64,000 nt of DNA from Pararhizobium capsulatum DSM 1112 (lineage in GTDB: Bacteria > Pseudomonadota > Alphaproteobacteria > Rhizobiales > Rhizobiaceae), in assembly GCF_030814475.1 (NCBI RefSeq), contig NZ_JAUSVF010000001.1, positions 2,734,001 through 2,798,000 on the forward strand, given 5' to 3'. The position numbers were made by a program, and so were the translations under genes. Below, piece after piece: positions 16,876 to 25,724 of this stretch. Within the stretch, counting starts at the first letter, position 1, and each line of letters opens with the position of its first letter. Below the pieces are notes generated by a model that had not been told where the DNA came from, searched no databases, and saw nothing but the letters and a program-made list of their open reading frames with translations.

Positions 16876-19188
16876 ATGACGATGGGTGAAAAGGGCAAGG
16901 GCCCGCAGGTTCCAACGAGTGGCGATCTGGATGAGCAGGCTCTGTTCTTCCACCGCTATCCGCGCCCGGGCAAGCTCGAGATCCAGCCCATCAAGCCGCT
17001 CGGCAACCAGCGCGACCTGGCGCTTGCCTATTCACCGGGTGTCGCCGCGCCCTGTCTCGCGATCCGCGACAATCCGGAAACGGCCGCGGACTACACCGCG
17101 CGCGCCAATCTCGTCGCCGTCGTTTCCAACGGTTCGGCCGTGCTCGGCCTCGGCAATATCGGCCCGCTTGCCTCCAAGCCGGTCATGGAAGGCAAGGCCG
17201 TCCTCTTCAAGAAATTCGCCGGCATCGACGTGTTCGACATCGAGATCGACGCGCCGGGCATCGAGCGCATGGTTGATGTCATCTCCGCGCTTGAGCCGAC
17301 CTTCGGCGGCATCAATCTCGAGGATATCAAGGCCCCGGAATGTTTCGAGGTCGAGCGCCAACTGCGCGACAAAATGCAGATTCCGGTCTTCCACGACGAC
17401 CAGCACGGCACGGCGATCATCGTCGCAGCCGCAATCCTCAATGGCCTTGAACTGGCCGGCAAGGATATCGCCGCAGCCAAGATTGTGACTTCCGGCGCGG
17501 GTGCCGCAGCGCTCGCCTGTCTCAACCTGCTCGTCACCCTCGGTGCCAGACGCGAAAACATCTGGGTCCACGACCTCGAAGGCCTCGTCTATGTCGGCCG
17601 CGAAGTGCTGATGGACGAATGGAAATCCGTCTATGCGCAGCCGAGTGATAAACGCGTGCTTGCCGACAGCATCGCCGGCGCCGACGTCTTCCTCGGCCTC
17701 TCCGCCGCAGGCGTTCTGAAACCCGAACTTCTCGTTCAGATGGCTGAAAAGCCATTGATCATGGCACTTGCCAATCCGAACCCCGAAATCATGCCGGAAG
17801 TTGCCCGCGCCGCCCGCCCCGATGCGATGATTTGCACCGGGCGCTCGGACTTCCCCAACCAGGTCAACAACGTCCTCTGCTTCCCCTACATCTTCCGTGG
17901 CGCGCTCGATTGCGGCGCCCGGACGATCAACGAGGAAATGAAGATGGCCGCCGTGCGCGCCATTGCCGCGCTTGCCCGCGAGGAACCTTCCGACGTTGCT
18001 GCCCGCGCCTATACCGGCGAGACCCCGATCTTCGGGCCGGATTATCTGATCCCCTCGCCGTTTGACCAGCGGTTGATCCTGCGGATCGCACCAGCCGTGG
18101 CCAAGGCTGCCGCCGAGAGCGGTGTCGCTGTTCGCCCCATCACCGATTTCGACGCCTATCTCGACCAGCTCAACCGCTTCGTCTTCCGTTCCGGCTTCAT
18201 CATGAAGCCGATCTTTGCCGCTGCAAAAAACTCCCCCAAGAACCGCGTGATCTTTGCTGAAGGTGAAGACGAGCGCGTCCTGCGCGCCGCCCAGGTGCTG
18301 CTCGAGGAAGGCACTGCTCGCCCGATCCTGATCGGCCGCCCGCAGATCATCGAGACCCGTCTGAAGCGCTACGGCCTGCGTATCCGTCCCGATACCGATT
18401 TCGAAGTGGTCAATCCCGAAGGCGACCCCCGCTTCCGTGACTATGTCGATGATTATTTCTCGCTCGTCGGCAGGCTCGGCGTCATCCCCGAAGCCGCCCG
18501 CACGATCGTTCGCACCAACCAGACCGTCATCGGCGCACTGGCCCTTCGCCGTGGCGAAGCCGATGCGCTGATCTGCGGTGTTGAAGGCCGCTACAGCCGC
18601 CACCTGCGCGACGTGTCGCAGATTATCGGCAAGCGCGAAGGCGTGCTCGACTTCTCGGCCCTCAGCCTGCTGATCTCGCAGCGTGGCGCGACCTTCATGA
18701 CCGACACCTACGTGACCTTCAATCCGACTGCGGAAGAAATCGCGGAGAAGACGGTGCTGGCTGCCCAGGAAATCCGTCGCTTCGGCATCACACCCCGCGC
18801 AGCCCTCGTTTCCCACTCCAATTTCGGATCGCGTGATTCCGAAAGTGCCTTCAAGATGCGCCGCGCGATCGAACTCGTGCGGGAGCTGGCTCCCGATCTG
18901 GAGGCCGATGGTGAAATGCACGGAGATTCGGCCATCTCCGAATTCCTGCGCCGCCGCGTCATGCCGAACAGTACGCTGTCAGGCGAAGCCAACCTGCTCG
19001 TTTTCCCCAATCTCGATGCCGCCAACATCACGCTGGGCGTCGTCAAGACCATGAGCGAGGGCCTTCATGTCGGTCCGATTCTGCTCGGAACAGCATTGCC
19101 TGCCCACATCCTGTCGCCATCGGTGACATCGCGTGGCGTCGTCAATATGGCAGCTCTGGCGGTGGTGGAAGCTTCCCACCCCGCCTGA
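16876..19188 (+). CDS. tme: NADP-dependent malic enzyme with C-terminal phosphotransacetylase-like domain
   Basis: A roughly 770-aa fused malic enzyme as in other rhizobia. The N-terminal malic domain contains the Tyr of [12 protein letters not shown], then [15 protein letters not shown], the metal site [10 protein letters not shown], and nucleotide binding at [15 protein letters not shown]. From about residue 440 the sequence is phosphotransacetylase-like ([20 protein letters not shown] ... [14 protein letters not shown]), a domain thought to regulate rather than catalyse. The enzyme converts malate to pyruvate and CO2. ATGs at 16861, 16876 and 16882 are all in frame; I prefer 16876 because GGGGATT lies ahead of it. 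The NADP preference is taken from resemblance to the S. meliloti Tme type, not from a diagnostic residue. Confidence 0.93.
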   Translation: MTMGEKGKGPQVPTSGDLDEQALFFHRYPRPGKLEIQPIKPLGNQRDLALAYSPGVAAPCLAIRDNPETAADYTARANLVAVVSNGSAVLGLGNIGPLASKPVMEGKAVLFKKFAGIDVFDIEIDAPGIERMVDVISALEPTFGGINLEDIKAPECFEVERQLRDKMQIPVFHDDQHGTAIIVAAAILNGLELAGKDIAAAKIVTSGAGAAALACLNLLVTLGARRENIWVHDLEGLVYVGREVLMDEWKSVYAQPSDKRVLADSIAGADVFLGLSAAGVLKPELLVQMAEKPLIMALANPNPEIMPEVARAARPDAMICTGRSDFPNQVNNVLCFPYIFRGALDCGARTINEEMKMAAVRAIAALAREEPSDVAARAYTGETPIFGPDYLIPSPFDQRLILRIAPAVAKAAAESGVAVRPITDFDAYLDQLNRFVFRSGFIMKPIFAAAKNSPKNRVIFAEGEDERVLRAAQVLLEEGTARPILIGRPQIIETRLKRYGLRIRPDTDFEVVNPEGDPRFRDYVDDYFSLVGRLGVIPEAARTIVRTNQTVIGALALRRGEADALICGVEGRYSRHLRDVSQIIGKREGVLDFSALSLLISQRGATFMTDTYVTFNPTAEEIAEKTVLAAQEIRRFGITPRAALVSHSNFGSRDSESAFKMRRAIELVRELAPDLEADGEMHGDSAISEFLRRRVMPNSTLSGEANLLVFPNLDAANITLGVVKTMSEGLHVGPILLGTALPAHILSPSVTSRGVVNMAALAVVEASHPA

Positions 19189-19190
19189 AT

Positions 19191-19226
19191 CTGTGCCAAA
19201 ACGAGAGACACCTGTGCCAAAATGAG
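19191..19226. repeat. Two 15-bp direct repeats upstream of luxR
   Basis: CTGTGCCAAAACGAG (from 19191) and CTGTGCCAAAATGAG (from 19212) differ at one base and are exactly 21 bp apart, about two helical turns. They lie between the malic enzyme stop and a very AT-rich segment (19230-19275) ahead of luxR. Same-face repeats at this spacing suggest an operator. The binding protein is not known. Confidence 0.55.
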
Positions 19227-19344
19227 CATTTGTTACAACTTTAAATTAGTTATTTAGAAAAATTTATTTTAACTGCCGATTGAACTAGACAAGACCAAAA
19301 ATGGTTTGCATGCTGAAACCCATGAAATAAAAAGGGTGTTCAGC

Positions 19345-20094
19345 ATGACCGACCAACGGGCATACTTTGACTTGCTGGACGTTATGGAAAGCGAGCAACG
19401 TGTTGGCTATAAAAGATTTTTCTCCCTTATGCGGAAATCTTTCGACATTGCCAACATGCTCTATCTTGATGCAGACCTGACACCATCAGGCATGAAAATT
19501 CATCGCCTGCACTGCACGGCGCCCGAGCAAATCATCAACGACTGGTTGAGTAGAGACTTCTCCCACATCGCACCCGTACTCAATGCCCTTACCAACTCGG
19601 TCCGGCCCGTTGACTGGTTGACAGCTCGAAAACTCAACCCACAGGTTGAACCACATCTTTCAGCGGTGGAACGACGCGGCGTGAATATCGTCGGCGTTAC
19701 TCTGCCGCTCGTCACGCCCATGCGCCGGCTTGCATTTCTGGCTATCCAATCGGCCATGCCAGCGGCAGACTGGCCGCTCTATTGCCGTAGTCACCTGCGT
19801 GACTTCCAGCATCTGGCCAATCTCTTCCATGCGGGCGAAATCGAGAACGACGCCCATCACAGCCCGATCATTGAACTCTCCGGCGACCTGCCCGCGGCCC
19901 TGACAAACCGCGAAACCGAAGTCCTGGGCTGGGCCGCAGCCGGCAAGAGCTACTGGGAGATCGCCAGGATCCTCGGCATCAGCGAGCGCACGGTCCGCTT
20001 CTTCATGACCAACGCCCGCCGGAAGCTCAATGTCGTCTCCAATGCACAGGCGGTCGCCCAGGCCGTTCGCCAGGATCTCATCCCGACCTTCTGA
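19345..20094 (+). CDS. LuxR-family quorum-sensing regulator
   Basis: A 249-aa regulator. Residues about 20-165 are an autoinducer-binding domain; residues 185-245 are the LuxR helix-turn-helix with LTNRETEVLGWAAAGKSYWEIARILGIS and VRFFMTNARRKLNV. The start is the ATG at 19345 (MTDQRAYFD) with AAAAGGG upstream; a TTG at 19306 also keeps the frame. The gene sits directly before an AHL synthase, so it is the likely cognate receptor. In the ligand pocket, the stretch DWLSRDFSHIAPVL has Ala where most LuxR proteins have the DPV aspartate that contacts the AHL amide; this needs an alignment. It is separated from the synthase by a terminator. Confidence 0.93.
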   Translation: MTDQRAYFDLLDVMESEQRVGYKRFFSLMRKSFDIANMLYLDADLTPSGMKIHRLHCTAPEQIINDWLSRDFSHIAPVLNALTNSVRPVDWLTARKLNPQVEPHLSAVERRGVNIVGVTLPLVTPMRRLAFLAIQSAMPAADWPLYCRSHLRDFQHLANLFHAGEIENDAHHSPIIELSGDLPAALTNRETEVLGWAAAGKSYWEIARILGISERTVRFFMTNARRKLNVVSNAQAVAQAVRQDLIPTF

Positions 20095-20126
20095 AACGCT
20101 CCCTTTCTCATCTCGTCGCCCGACCA

Positions 20127-20156
20127 ATAGAGCCCCGGCAACCGGGGCTCTATTTT
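20127..20156 (+). terminator. Terminator between luxR and the AHL synthase gene
   Basis: ATAGAGCCCCGG and CCGGGGCTCTAT form a perfect 12-bp stem around a CAA triloop, followed by TTTT. It lies 33 bp after the luxR stop. The synthase gene therefore needs its own promoter, consistent with the lux-box-like dyad just beyond. Confidence 0.9.
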
Positions 20157-20177
20157 GCATGCTTACGTGCATCTGAA

Positions 20178-20197
20178 ACCTGTCGCTACCGACAGTT
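20178..20197 (+). promoter_or_regulatory. lux-box-like operator of the AHL synthase gene
   Basis: ACCTGTCGCTACCGACAGTT is a 20-bp dyad with CTGTCG and CGACAG arms around a 4-bp centre. The CTGT/ACAG halves and total length fit the lux-box pattern bound by LuxR-type proteins. It lies 57 bp before the synthase ATG, a position suited to activation. Binding by the adjacent LuxR is inferred. Confidence 0.75.
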
Positions 20198-20253
20198 TTA
20201 GCCATCGCCGAAAGCTGACAGCCTGTGCTCCATCCTCAGCAAGGAGCAAGACA

Positions 20254-20895
20254 ATGATCAGGATTTTCAACAGCCGCACTGCAAAGACCAGCCCCCGCGA
20301 AATCGATGCCATGTTCAGGCTCCGCAAGCGGGTCTTCCATGATTTCCTGAAATGGGACGTATCGGTCCGGGACGAATGGGAGATCGACAACTACGATGCG
20401 GCAAACCCGCTTTATGTGCTCTCCTACTCGGAAACCGGCCGTCTGCGCGGCTCCCTGCGGCTTCTGCCGACGCTCGGCCCCAACATGCTGGACGATACGT
20501 TTCCGGTCCTGCTGGACGGAAGTCCGGAAATCCGCAGCGCCTCCGTCTGGGAGTCGAGCCGTTTCTGCATCGATCCCGAGATCTCCCAGGATCGTGCTTC
20601 CAATCAGGTTACGGTCGCCGCAGCCGAGTTGATGTGCGGTGTCGGCGAACTCAGCCTCGCCTCCGGGCTCAGCCATATCGTAACCGTAACGGATGTCTTT
20701 CTGGAGCGCATGTTCCGCCGCATGGGATGCCCCGGTGAGCGGATCGGCGCACCGCATCGCATTGGTTCCGTCTTTGCCGTTGCGGTCGCCTGGGAGGTCA
20801 CGGAAGATCTCCTCGAACGCATGAAGGCCGTCGCTACAATCGACGGAACCGTTCTGGAACAGGCCATGTCGCTCGAGACGGCCCGCGCTGCATAA
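20254..20895 (+). CDS. Acyl-homoserine-lactone synthase (LuxI family)
   Basis: A 213-aa AHL synthase starting MIRIFNSRTA, with AAGGAGCAAG upstream of the ATG at 20254; the open frame extends to 20155 but those residues cover the operator. All conserved catalytic positions are present: R24, F28, W34 (KWDV), D45 and D48 (EIDNYD), R69, F83, E100 and R103 (WESSRF). The enzyme joins SAM and an acyl-ACP to make an AHL signal; the acyl length cannot be predicted by eye. It forms a signalling pair with the luxR upstream and is probably controlled through the lux-box-like site. Confidence 0.96.
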   Translation: MIRIFNSRTAKTSPREIDAMFRLRKRVFHDFLKWDVSVRDEWEIDNYDAANPLYVLSYSETGRLRGSLRLLPTLGPNMLDDTFPVLLDGSPEIRSASVWESSRFCIDPEISQDRASNQVTVAAAELMCGVGELSLASGLSHIVTVTDVFLERMFRRMGCPGERIGAPHRIGSVFAVAVAWEVTEDLLERMKAVATIDGTVLEQAMSLETARAA

Positions 20896-21044
20896 ATCGG
20901 ACCTGCTGGTGGCGGCATTAACATTGTCGCCAGCAGCGCGTTGCGCGACCCGCGAATGCCGTTATTATGCGGGCTTGATCGTCGAGGTGCGGAGAAATCT
21001 CTCGGCACGCTCATACTCGCGACAGGTTCAGGCGAAAGACAAAC

Positions 21045-22112
21045 GTGCGGTTACGTTCGGTTCCGATAGCGGTATTTTCCGCCGTGCTCCTGCTTCTCGC
21101 AGCGCAGGCCGCCGAAGCCTCGGCCGTGTGCGAGAGGTTGAACGCCAAGCTGACCGACCTGCCGAAAGCAACCATCATCTCGAATGCGAACCTGCGCGAC
21201 TACGCCGCAGCGATCTCCCGACAGAATCTGGATCTGCGGCAGGCCCGCAGTGAACGACGCCGGGCCGGCTGCAACGCCGGAAGCGTAGTGGTCATCGGTG
21301 CGCCACAGGATGATACCTGCGAAGGGCTCGGCACCGCCATCACGCAGATGGAAGCAAACCTCGAAGACTTGAAAGCACGGCGGCAACAACTGGTTTCCGG
21401 CGGTGATGATACCCTGCGCCGTCGCCTGCTTGCCGCGCTCGACGTCAATCGCTGTGCCGAAGAACAGGATGAAATCCTGCAGGCGGCGGCTGCCGAGCCG
21501 GAATCCCACCGCAATATCCTCAAGGATCTGCCCCCTATCCGGGAAAGCATCCTGTCCGATCAGGCAGAGATGCCGAATTTCGCACTGCCGGGCGACGATT
21601 ATGGCGGCAGCCTCAGAACCATGTGCGTGCGCACCTGCGACGGCGCTTTCTTTCCGATTTCCTCGAACGCGACGCCTGCGGATTTCCAGCGTGATGCCGA
21701 AACCTGCCGCCGCCGCTGCCCAGGCGCGGAAACGGCGCTCTACTACCATGCGCTGACCACCGAAGAGAGCGAGCAGATGATCTCCGCCTCGACCGGCGAG
21801 CCCTATATCGACCTGCCGACAGCCTTCGCCTACAAGACCCGCGACCCTGCCGCAGCGAGCCAATGCGGCTGTGCACCGGCGAAAACGGCCAACCAGAGCA
21901 CGCCACAGCAGGGCTCGATCATTACCATCACCACGGGCGCCCCACAATCCGGGCTGCAGACGAAGTCCGCGACATCGATACCGGAGCGCCCTTATGATCC
22001 GCAGGACAAGAAGGTTCGCGTCATCGGCCCCAGCTTCCTGCCCACACAAGAATCCTCGATAGACCTGCATCATCCAGCGGGCCCGGCCTATCAGGAGCAG
22101 CAGCCAAACTGA
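21045..22112 (+). CDS. DUF2865 domain-containing secreted protein
   Basis: A 355-aa exported protein: signal peptide SVPIAVFSAVLLLLAAQAAEA, an N-terminal helical region (residues about 30-170), and the cysteine-rich DUF2865 core SLRTMCVRTCDGAFFPISSNATP, AETCRRRCPGAETALYYH and ASQCGCAP. The tail is a low-complexity Ser/Thr/Pro/Gln region. The start is a GTG at 21045, the only start that keeps the whole signal peptide; the upstream site AGGCGAAAG is weak. Common in Rhizobiales, function unknown; the conserved cysteines suggest disulfides in the periplasm. Confidence 0.85.
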   Translation: MRLRSVPIAVFSAVLLLLAAQAAEASAVCERLNAKLTDLPKATIISNANLRDYAAAISRQNLDLRQARSERRRAGCNAGSVVVIGAPQDDTCEGLGTAITQMEANLEDLKARRQQLVSGGDDTLRRRLLAALDVNRCAEEQDEILQAAAAEPESHRNILKDLPPIRESILSDQAEMPNFALPGDDYGGSLRTMCVRTCDGAFFPISSNATPADFQRDAETCRRRCPGAETALYYHALTTEESEQMISASTGEPYIDLPTAFAYKTRDPAAASQCGCAPAKTANQSTPQQGSIITITTGAPQSGLQTKSATSIPERPYDPQDKKVRVIGPSFLPTQESSIDLHHPAGPAYQEQQPN

Positions 22113-22294
22113 AAACGGATTCAAATCGGGAGATAATTTCCCTATCTGACTGTTTTAAAAGAGAATAATTGGCCGCCACCAAAATCCGCCCAACAAGACG
22201 GCCGATTGGGACAACCATCATAAAAAAAGCCTTTTCGTGCAATGTCTTGGCACGGAAGATTCATAAATGAGTTGAACGATTCACCGGCAGAGGT

Positions 22295-23818
22295 TCATGC
22301 CGCCACTTCAGTGACCGTTTTATCTCGAAGAACACAAACCGCGTCGCCATCTTCCGCGACATGCACGCGGTTTCGCCCACCATTCTTGGCCAGATAGAGC
22401 GCACGATCCGCGGCAGGGACAATCTCGCGGGGCGTCAAACCATGGTCCGGCGCGAAGGCGACGCCGATACTGCTTCCGACAAACAACAGCTGCCCCTCAA
22501 ACGCCACCGGGATCTGCGCTTCGATGACGAGAGACTGCGCCAGAGCCGTCGCCTCCTGTCTTGATACGGAGTGATCGAGGATGACGGCAAACTCGTCACC
22601 GCCGAGGCGCGCAATGCTGCCGCGCCCGGCAACCTTCGTCGCAAACCGCTCGGCCAGAACCTTGAGAAGCGCGTCACCGGCCGGATGTCCGAAATTGTCA
22701 TTCACCGCCTTGAACTTGTCGAGGTCGATGCAAAGCAACGTAAAGGGACGTTCGCGAACGCCCAGCACGGCGGCCGCCAGCGCCTGCTCGAAGCCGGCCC
22801 GGTTGAGAAGCCCTGTCAGCCGGTCGTGCCTCGCCTGATGGCGGTTCTCCGCTTCGCTCGTCTCGAGCGCCGAAACGACGGAACCGAAACGCAGGGCAAT
22901 GAAGGTCATGACCAGGGTTGCGAACAGTCCGATGACGATAACGCTCGGAAGCGTTTCGGAGCGAACGAAGCTGCCGGGTCGGCGCGGTGTCCACGCCGCG
23001 ACCATGCAGGACGGTTCGGTACAATTTCCAAGCGCCACATGGATCGCTCCGTAGGCGAGATCGCGCACGGAGGAAAACTCCAGATGCGAGATGCCGAGTC
23101 TCGCCTCCATGTCGTTCATCATGCGCGCCGTAAACGGCTTGACCGTGACCATGAAGATAGGATCATGGCGTGAAGCCGGGATGCGCAGCGAATTCGGGAC
23201 GACTGCCTGCACGACAACGATGCTCAGCGCCCCATCGACAACACGGATGTCGCTGGCGTGGATTTCGGGAATGGACGCGCGCAACGCATCCGTATCGCGT
23301 TCCGGCCGGCTGAGACGCCAGCCGTTTCCATCAGCATGAACATTATCATTGTAGAGACCGTCGGCGCGTTCCAGGAGGTCAGTTGTCCATTTCAGCGTAC
23401 GGGCGCCCTCGCCGTTGCCCACTTTGGCACCATTCTCGACGGAGAGGATCGGATTACCTGCCCTGTCGGTGAAGATCATCCAGCGGAAACCGAAATCGGC
23501 CCACAGCCATTCGGTCATCTCCTCGGCGACAAAAGCGTCATCGACCGTCCCGTCTTCGAGCTGGGCGAATGTCTTGTCCCAGAAGGACAGCTCGGCCTGG
23601 TACTGGACAACGGCATCGATCTGGTGCTGAAGCTCGCCGTCGACCAGCTTGCGTTCGGCGGTCAGGCCGAAGCGATCAGCTTCCGTCACGGATCGATCAA
23701 GCACGATCGCAAGGCTGGTCACGATCAGAAGCGCAAGCCCGGCACAGGCAGCATGGATCACGAGAGCCGTGCGTCCTGCCTTGGGCCTGTTCTTTGCTGC
23801 ACCGTCCGAAAGCCCCAT
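22295..23818 (-). CDS. Membrane diguanylate cyclase with CHASE4-like sensor and GGDEF domain
   Basis: A 507-aa signalling protein. I start at the ATG at 23818 (MGLSDGAAKN) because AGGAGGGAT sits just upstream; the frame continues to 23935 without such a site. One helix (ALVIHAACAGLALLIVTSLAIVL), a periplasmic region of about 240 residues of CHASE4 type (WDKTFAQLEDG, WADFGFRWMIFTDRAGNPILS), a second helix (VIVIGLFATLVMTFIALRFG), then a GGDEF domain with DKFKAVNDNFGHPAGD and intact GGDEF. No RxxD inhibitory site lies five residues before GGDEF. It should make cyclic di-GMP in response to an external cue. Confidence 0.92.
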   Translation of the reverse strand: MGLSDGAAKNRPKAGRTALVIHAACAGLALLIVTSLAIVLDRSVTEADRFGLTAERKLVDGELQHQIDAVVQYQAELSFWDKTFAQLEDGTVDDAFVAEEMTEWLWADFGFRWMIFTDRAGNPILSVENGAKVGNGEGARTLKWTTDLLERADGLYNDNVHADGNGWRLSRPERDTDALRASIPEIHASDIRVVDGALSIVVVQAVVPNSLRIPASRHDPIFMVTVKPFTARMMNDMEARLGISHLEFSSVRDLAYGAIHVALGNCTEPSCMVAAWTPRRPGSFVRSETLPSVIVIGLFATLVMTFIALRFGSVVSALETSEAENRHQARHDRLTGLLNRAGFEQALAAAVLGVRERPFTLLCIDLDKFKAVNDNFGHPAGDALLKVLAERFATKVAGRGSIARLGGDEFAVILDHSVSRQEATALAQSLVIEAQIPVAFEGQLLFVGSSIGVAFAPDHGLTPREIVPAADRALYLAKNGGRNRVHVAEDGDAVCVLRDKTVTEVAA

Positions 23819-24013
23819 GCGACGATCCCTCCTGCGATTCCCGTTTGGGAAAGGCCACAGCACGGCTCGCCGTGCATCGTTGGTCGCCGCCCGCATTCTC
23901 ATGTCGGGATTCAGCGATCCGACATATATTAGCAATCAAAGCAGAAGTTTCGTTTAAGCAAGCTGGTTGGAAATTGGTTAAAGCCGCCAATTTAAGATTG
24001 CGCACATCACCGT

Positions 24014-24838
24014 TCACACGGGCGCGTAGCGCACGCAAGCGAAGGATTTTGCGTCCGGCGCCCAGTTGGGTACATTGATCGTGCCCTGGCCGCCGAACAG
24101 CGGAAACAGCACGCGCGCATTCGAGCCGTCCATGTCCATCAACCGCAACCGGACATTCAGGTCGCGCGGATGATCGAACACATCCCCCTCGTAGGAGATC
24201 ACCAGCAGGTTTCGTCCATCCGGCGAAGGATGCGGAAACCAGTCGCCGTATTCGCTATCGGTGATACGCTCGACGGCACTGGCGTCAGGGCGAACGCGCC
24301 AGATCTGCATGCGCCCAGTGCGGCTGGAGTTGAAATAGATCCATTCACCGTCGGGGCTGTAGTCCGGCCCGTCATTGCGGCCCTCGCCGAAGGTCAGCCG
24401 CGTCTCCTCGCCGCCACCGACGCCGATCGTGTAGATATCGAAGACGTCATTGCGGATACCGCAATAGGCAAGCCTCTTCCCGTCCGGCGACCAGCCATGC
24501 CAGTAGGACGGTATGTTCGCCGTTACCTGCCGAGGTGTGCCACCGCCGATCGGCAGCGTATAAATCGTCGAGGCCCCATATTCTGTCTTGTCACTGATGA
24601 CGATCGTTGCACCATCGGGAGAAACCCCGTGATCATTGTTGCAGGTCCGCGCCAACCCGGTGTCGATCTCCACCGGCTCGCCGCCATCCAGCGGCAGGCG
24701 ATAGAGCAGCCCATCGGCATTGAGGATCAGCGACTGCCCGCCAGCCGTGAAGTTCGGCGCCTCGAAGAGCCTCTCGGTCTGCCAGACGACGCGGCTCTCA
24801 TTGGTTTCCAGTGAATAGATTTCGACAGAACTGCGCAT
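24014..24838 (-). CDS. TolB-like beta-propeller protein (cytoplasmic)
   Basis: A 274-aa protein made of repeated WD40-like/PD40 blades: FTAGGQSLILNADG, VSPDGATIVISD, WSPDGKRLAYCG, YSPDGEWIYFNS, PSPDGRNLLVIS. The blades and DGGEPVEI/GGGTPRQVT strands match the TolB/dipeptidyl-peptidase propeller group. There is no signal peptide and no peptidase domain, so it is a free-standing propeller, probably cytoplasmic. AAGGGGAT precedes the ATG. It begins 13 bp after the NYN-domain gene stop, so the two are one operon. Function unknown. Confidence 0.85.
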   Translation of the reverse strand: MRSSVEIYSLETNESRVVWQTERLFEAPNFTAGGQSLILNADGLLYRLPLDGGEPVEIDTGLARTCNNDHGVSPDGATIVISDKTEYGASTIYTLPIGGGTPRQVTANIPSYWHGWSPDGKRLAYCGIRNDVFDIYTIGVGGGEETRLTFGEGRNDGPDYSPDGEWIYFNSSRTGRMQIWRVRPDASAVERITDSEYGDWFPHPSPDGRNLLVISYEGDVFDHPRDLNVRLRLMDMDGSNARVLFPLFGGQGTINVPNWAPDAKSFACVRYAPV

Positions 24839-24851
24839 ATTTATCCCCTTG

Positions 24852-25622
24852 TCAGGCTCGCGCCAATCGCTCCCGCAACACTACCACGCCTGTTTCCTCA
24901 GAAGGGCGCAATCGCATCTGGGCGCCATTGCTCGCATGATTCCGCGTCTCGACGAAAGACAGGGATGCAAGCAGTTTGGTGAGTTGGGCAGAACCGTATG
25001 CTTTGGGCGAAAAGCCGGGGTTCAAGCGGCGCAAAGCGGTGCCCAGCAGCGAAAGCCCCACCCATCCGTCATCAGCCGGGTTGGACGCACCGACGGCGAC
25101 GGCAACAATAGAGCGCAAAGCAGCTATCTGCGGGTTGGATTTTTCATTGTCACGCATGATCGCGCCTTTTCCCTCGACTCCGCTCTTCCGGTTTTTTGAG
25201 GAGAGCGGCACGAACTTGTCGAAGGCCCCGCGATAGCTGGAATCAGCCTTGTTTTCGCCAATACCGATGACTTTCTTTCCTCGTGCCCGGATGCGCATGG
25301 CAAGCGTGGTGAAGTCGCTGTCGGATGTGGCAAGGCAAAAGACGTCAATGTCCTCGAGGTAAAGCAACTCGCTCGCATCTATTGCCAGGAGAAGATCGGC
25401 AGCATTCTTTCCATTAACAGGATTGGGTGTCTGTCTGAGGTCCAGGGCAAGACTGGGAGCTGCTGCGATCCAGGGTTTCAGGCTGCCGTTCGAAAAATCT
25501 CCATAGACCCGCCTTTCCACAACTTTGCCAAGCATCTCCGCATGGCGAAATATCTCCGCCGCCATCTGACCGGAGATATTTTCCGCATCAACAAGAACCG
25601 CGACCTTTGCCTGCGCTTGCAT
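24852..25622 (-). CDS. NYN-domain (LabA/DUF88-type) predicted RNase with C-terminal OST-HTH-like region
   Basis: A 256-aa protein. I start at the ATG at 25622 (MQAQAKVAVLVDAENIS) with GGAGGATGAT directly before it. Residues about 7-150 are a NYN/PIN-like nuclease domain with the acidic signature VDAENIS, GKNAADLLLAIDA, LATSDSDFTTLAMRIRARGKKVIGIG. The C-terminal part (NPADDGWVGLSLLGTALRRLNPGFSPKAYGSAQLTKLL) resembles an OST-HTH/LOTUS domain, which binds RNA. The family is expected to cleave or handle RNA, but substrates are unknown. It is in one operon with the TolB-like propeller gene and lies 102 bp after nadE. Confidence 0.85.
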   Translation of the reverse strand: MQAQAKVAVLVDAENISGQMAAEIFRHAEMLGKVVERRVYGDFSNGSLKPWIAAAPSLALDLRQTPNPVNGKNAADLLLAIDASELLYLEDIDVFCLATSDSDFTTLAMRIRARGKKVIGIGENKADSSYRGAFDKFVPLSSKNRKSGVEGKGAIMRDNEKSNPQIAALRSIVAVAVGASNPADDGWVGLSLLGTALRRLNPGFSPKAYGSAQLTKLLASLSFVETRNHASNGAQMRLRPSEETGVVVLRERLARA

Positions 25623-25706
25623 ATCATCCTCCATGGCACCGGTATTTGCCGTGAGGTTATGGAGGGTATGGGACACACGCAATGAGTGAAAGAAAATTCC
25701 CGTTTC

Positions 25707-25720
25707 TACGGTTAACCGTA
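25707..25720. promoter_or_regulatory. Perfect 14-bp palindrome upstream of the NYN-propeller operon
   Basis: TACGGTTAACCGTA is fully self-complementary with no loop, in the gap between the nadE stop (25725) and the NYN gene start (25622). No-loop palindromes suit dimeric repressors better than terminators. It could also be incidental to the nadE 3' end. Confidence 0.45.
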
Positions 25721-25724
25721 TCTC

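Noticed and set aside
17032..18921. 629-codon minus-strand frame opposite the malic enzyme
   Set aside because: Shadow of a clearly assigned gene; repetitive Asp/Glu/Gly/Val composition and no domain.
20905..20945. Imperfect hairpin CTGCTGGTGGCG...CGCCAGCAGCG after the AHL synthase gene
   Set aside because: It has a bulge and no T-run, so I do not call it a terminator, though it may end the transcript weakly.
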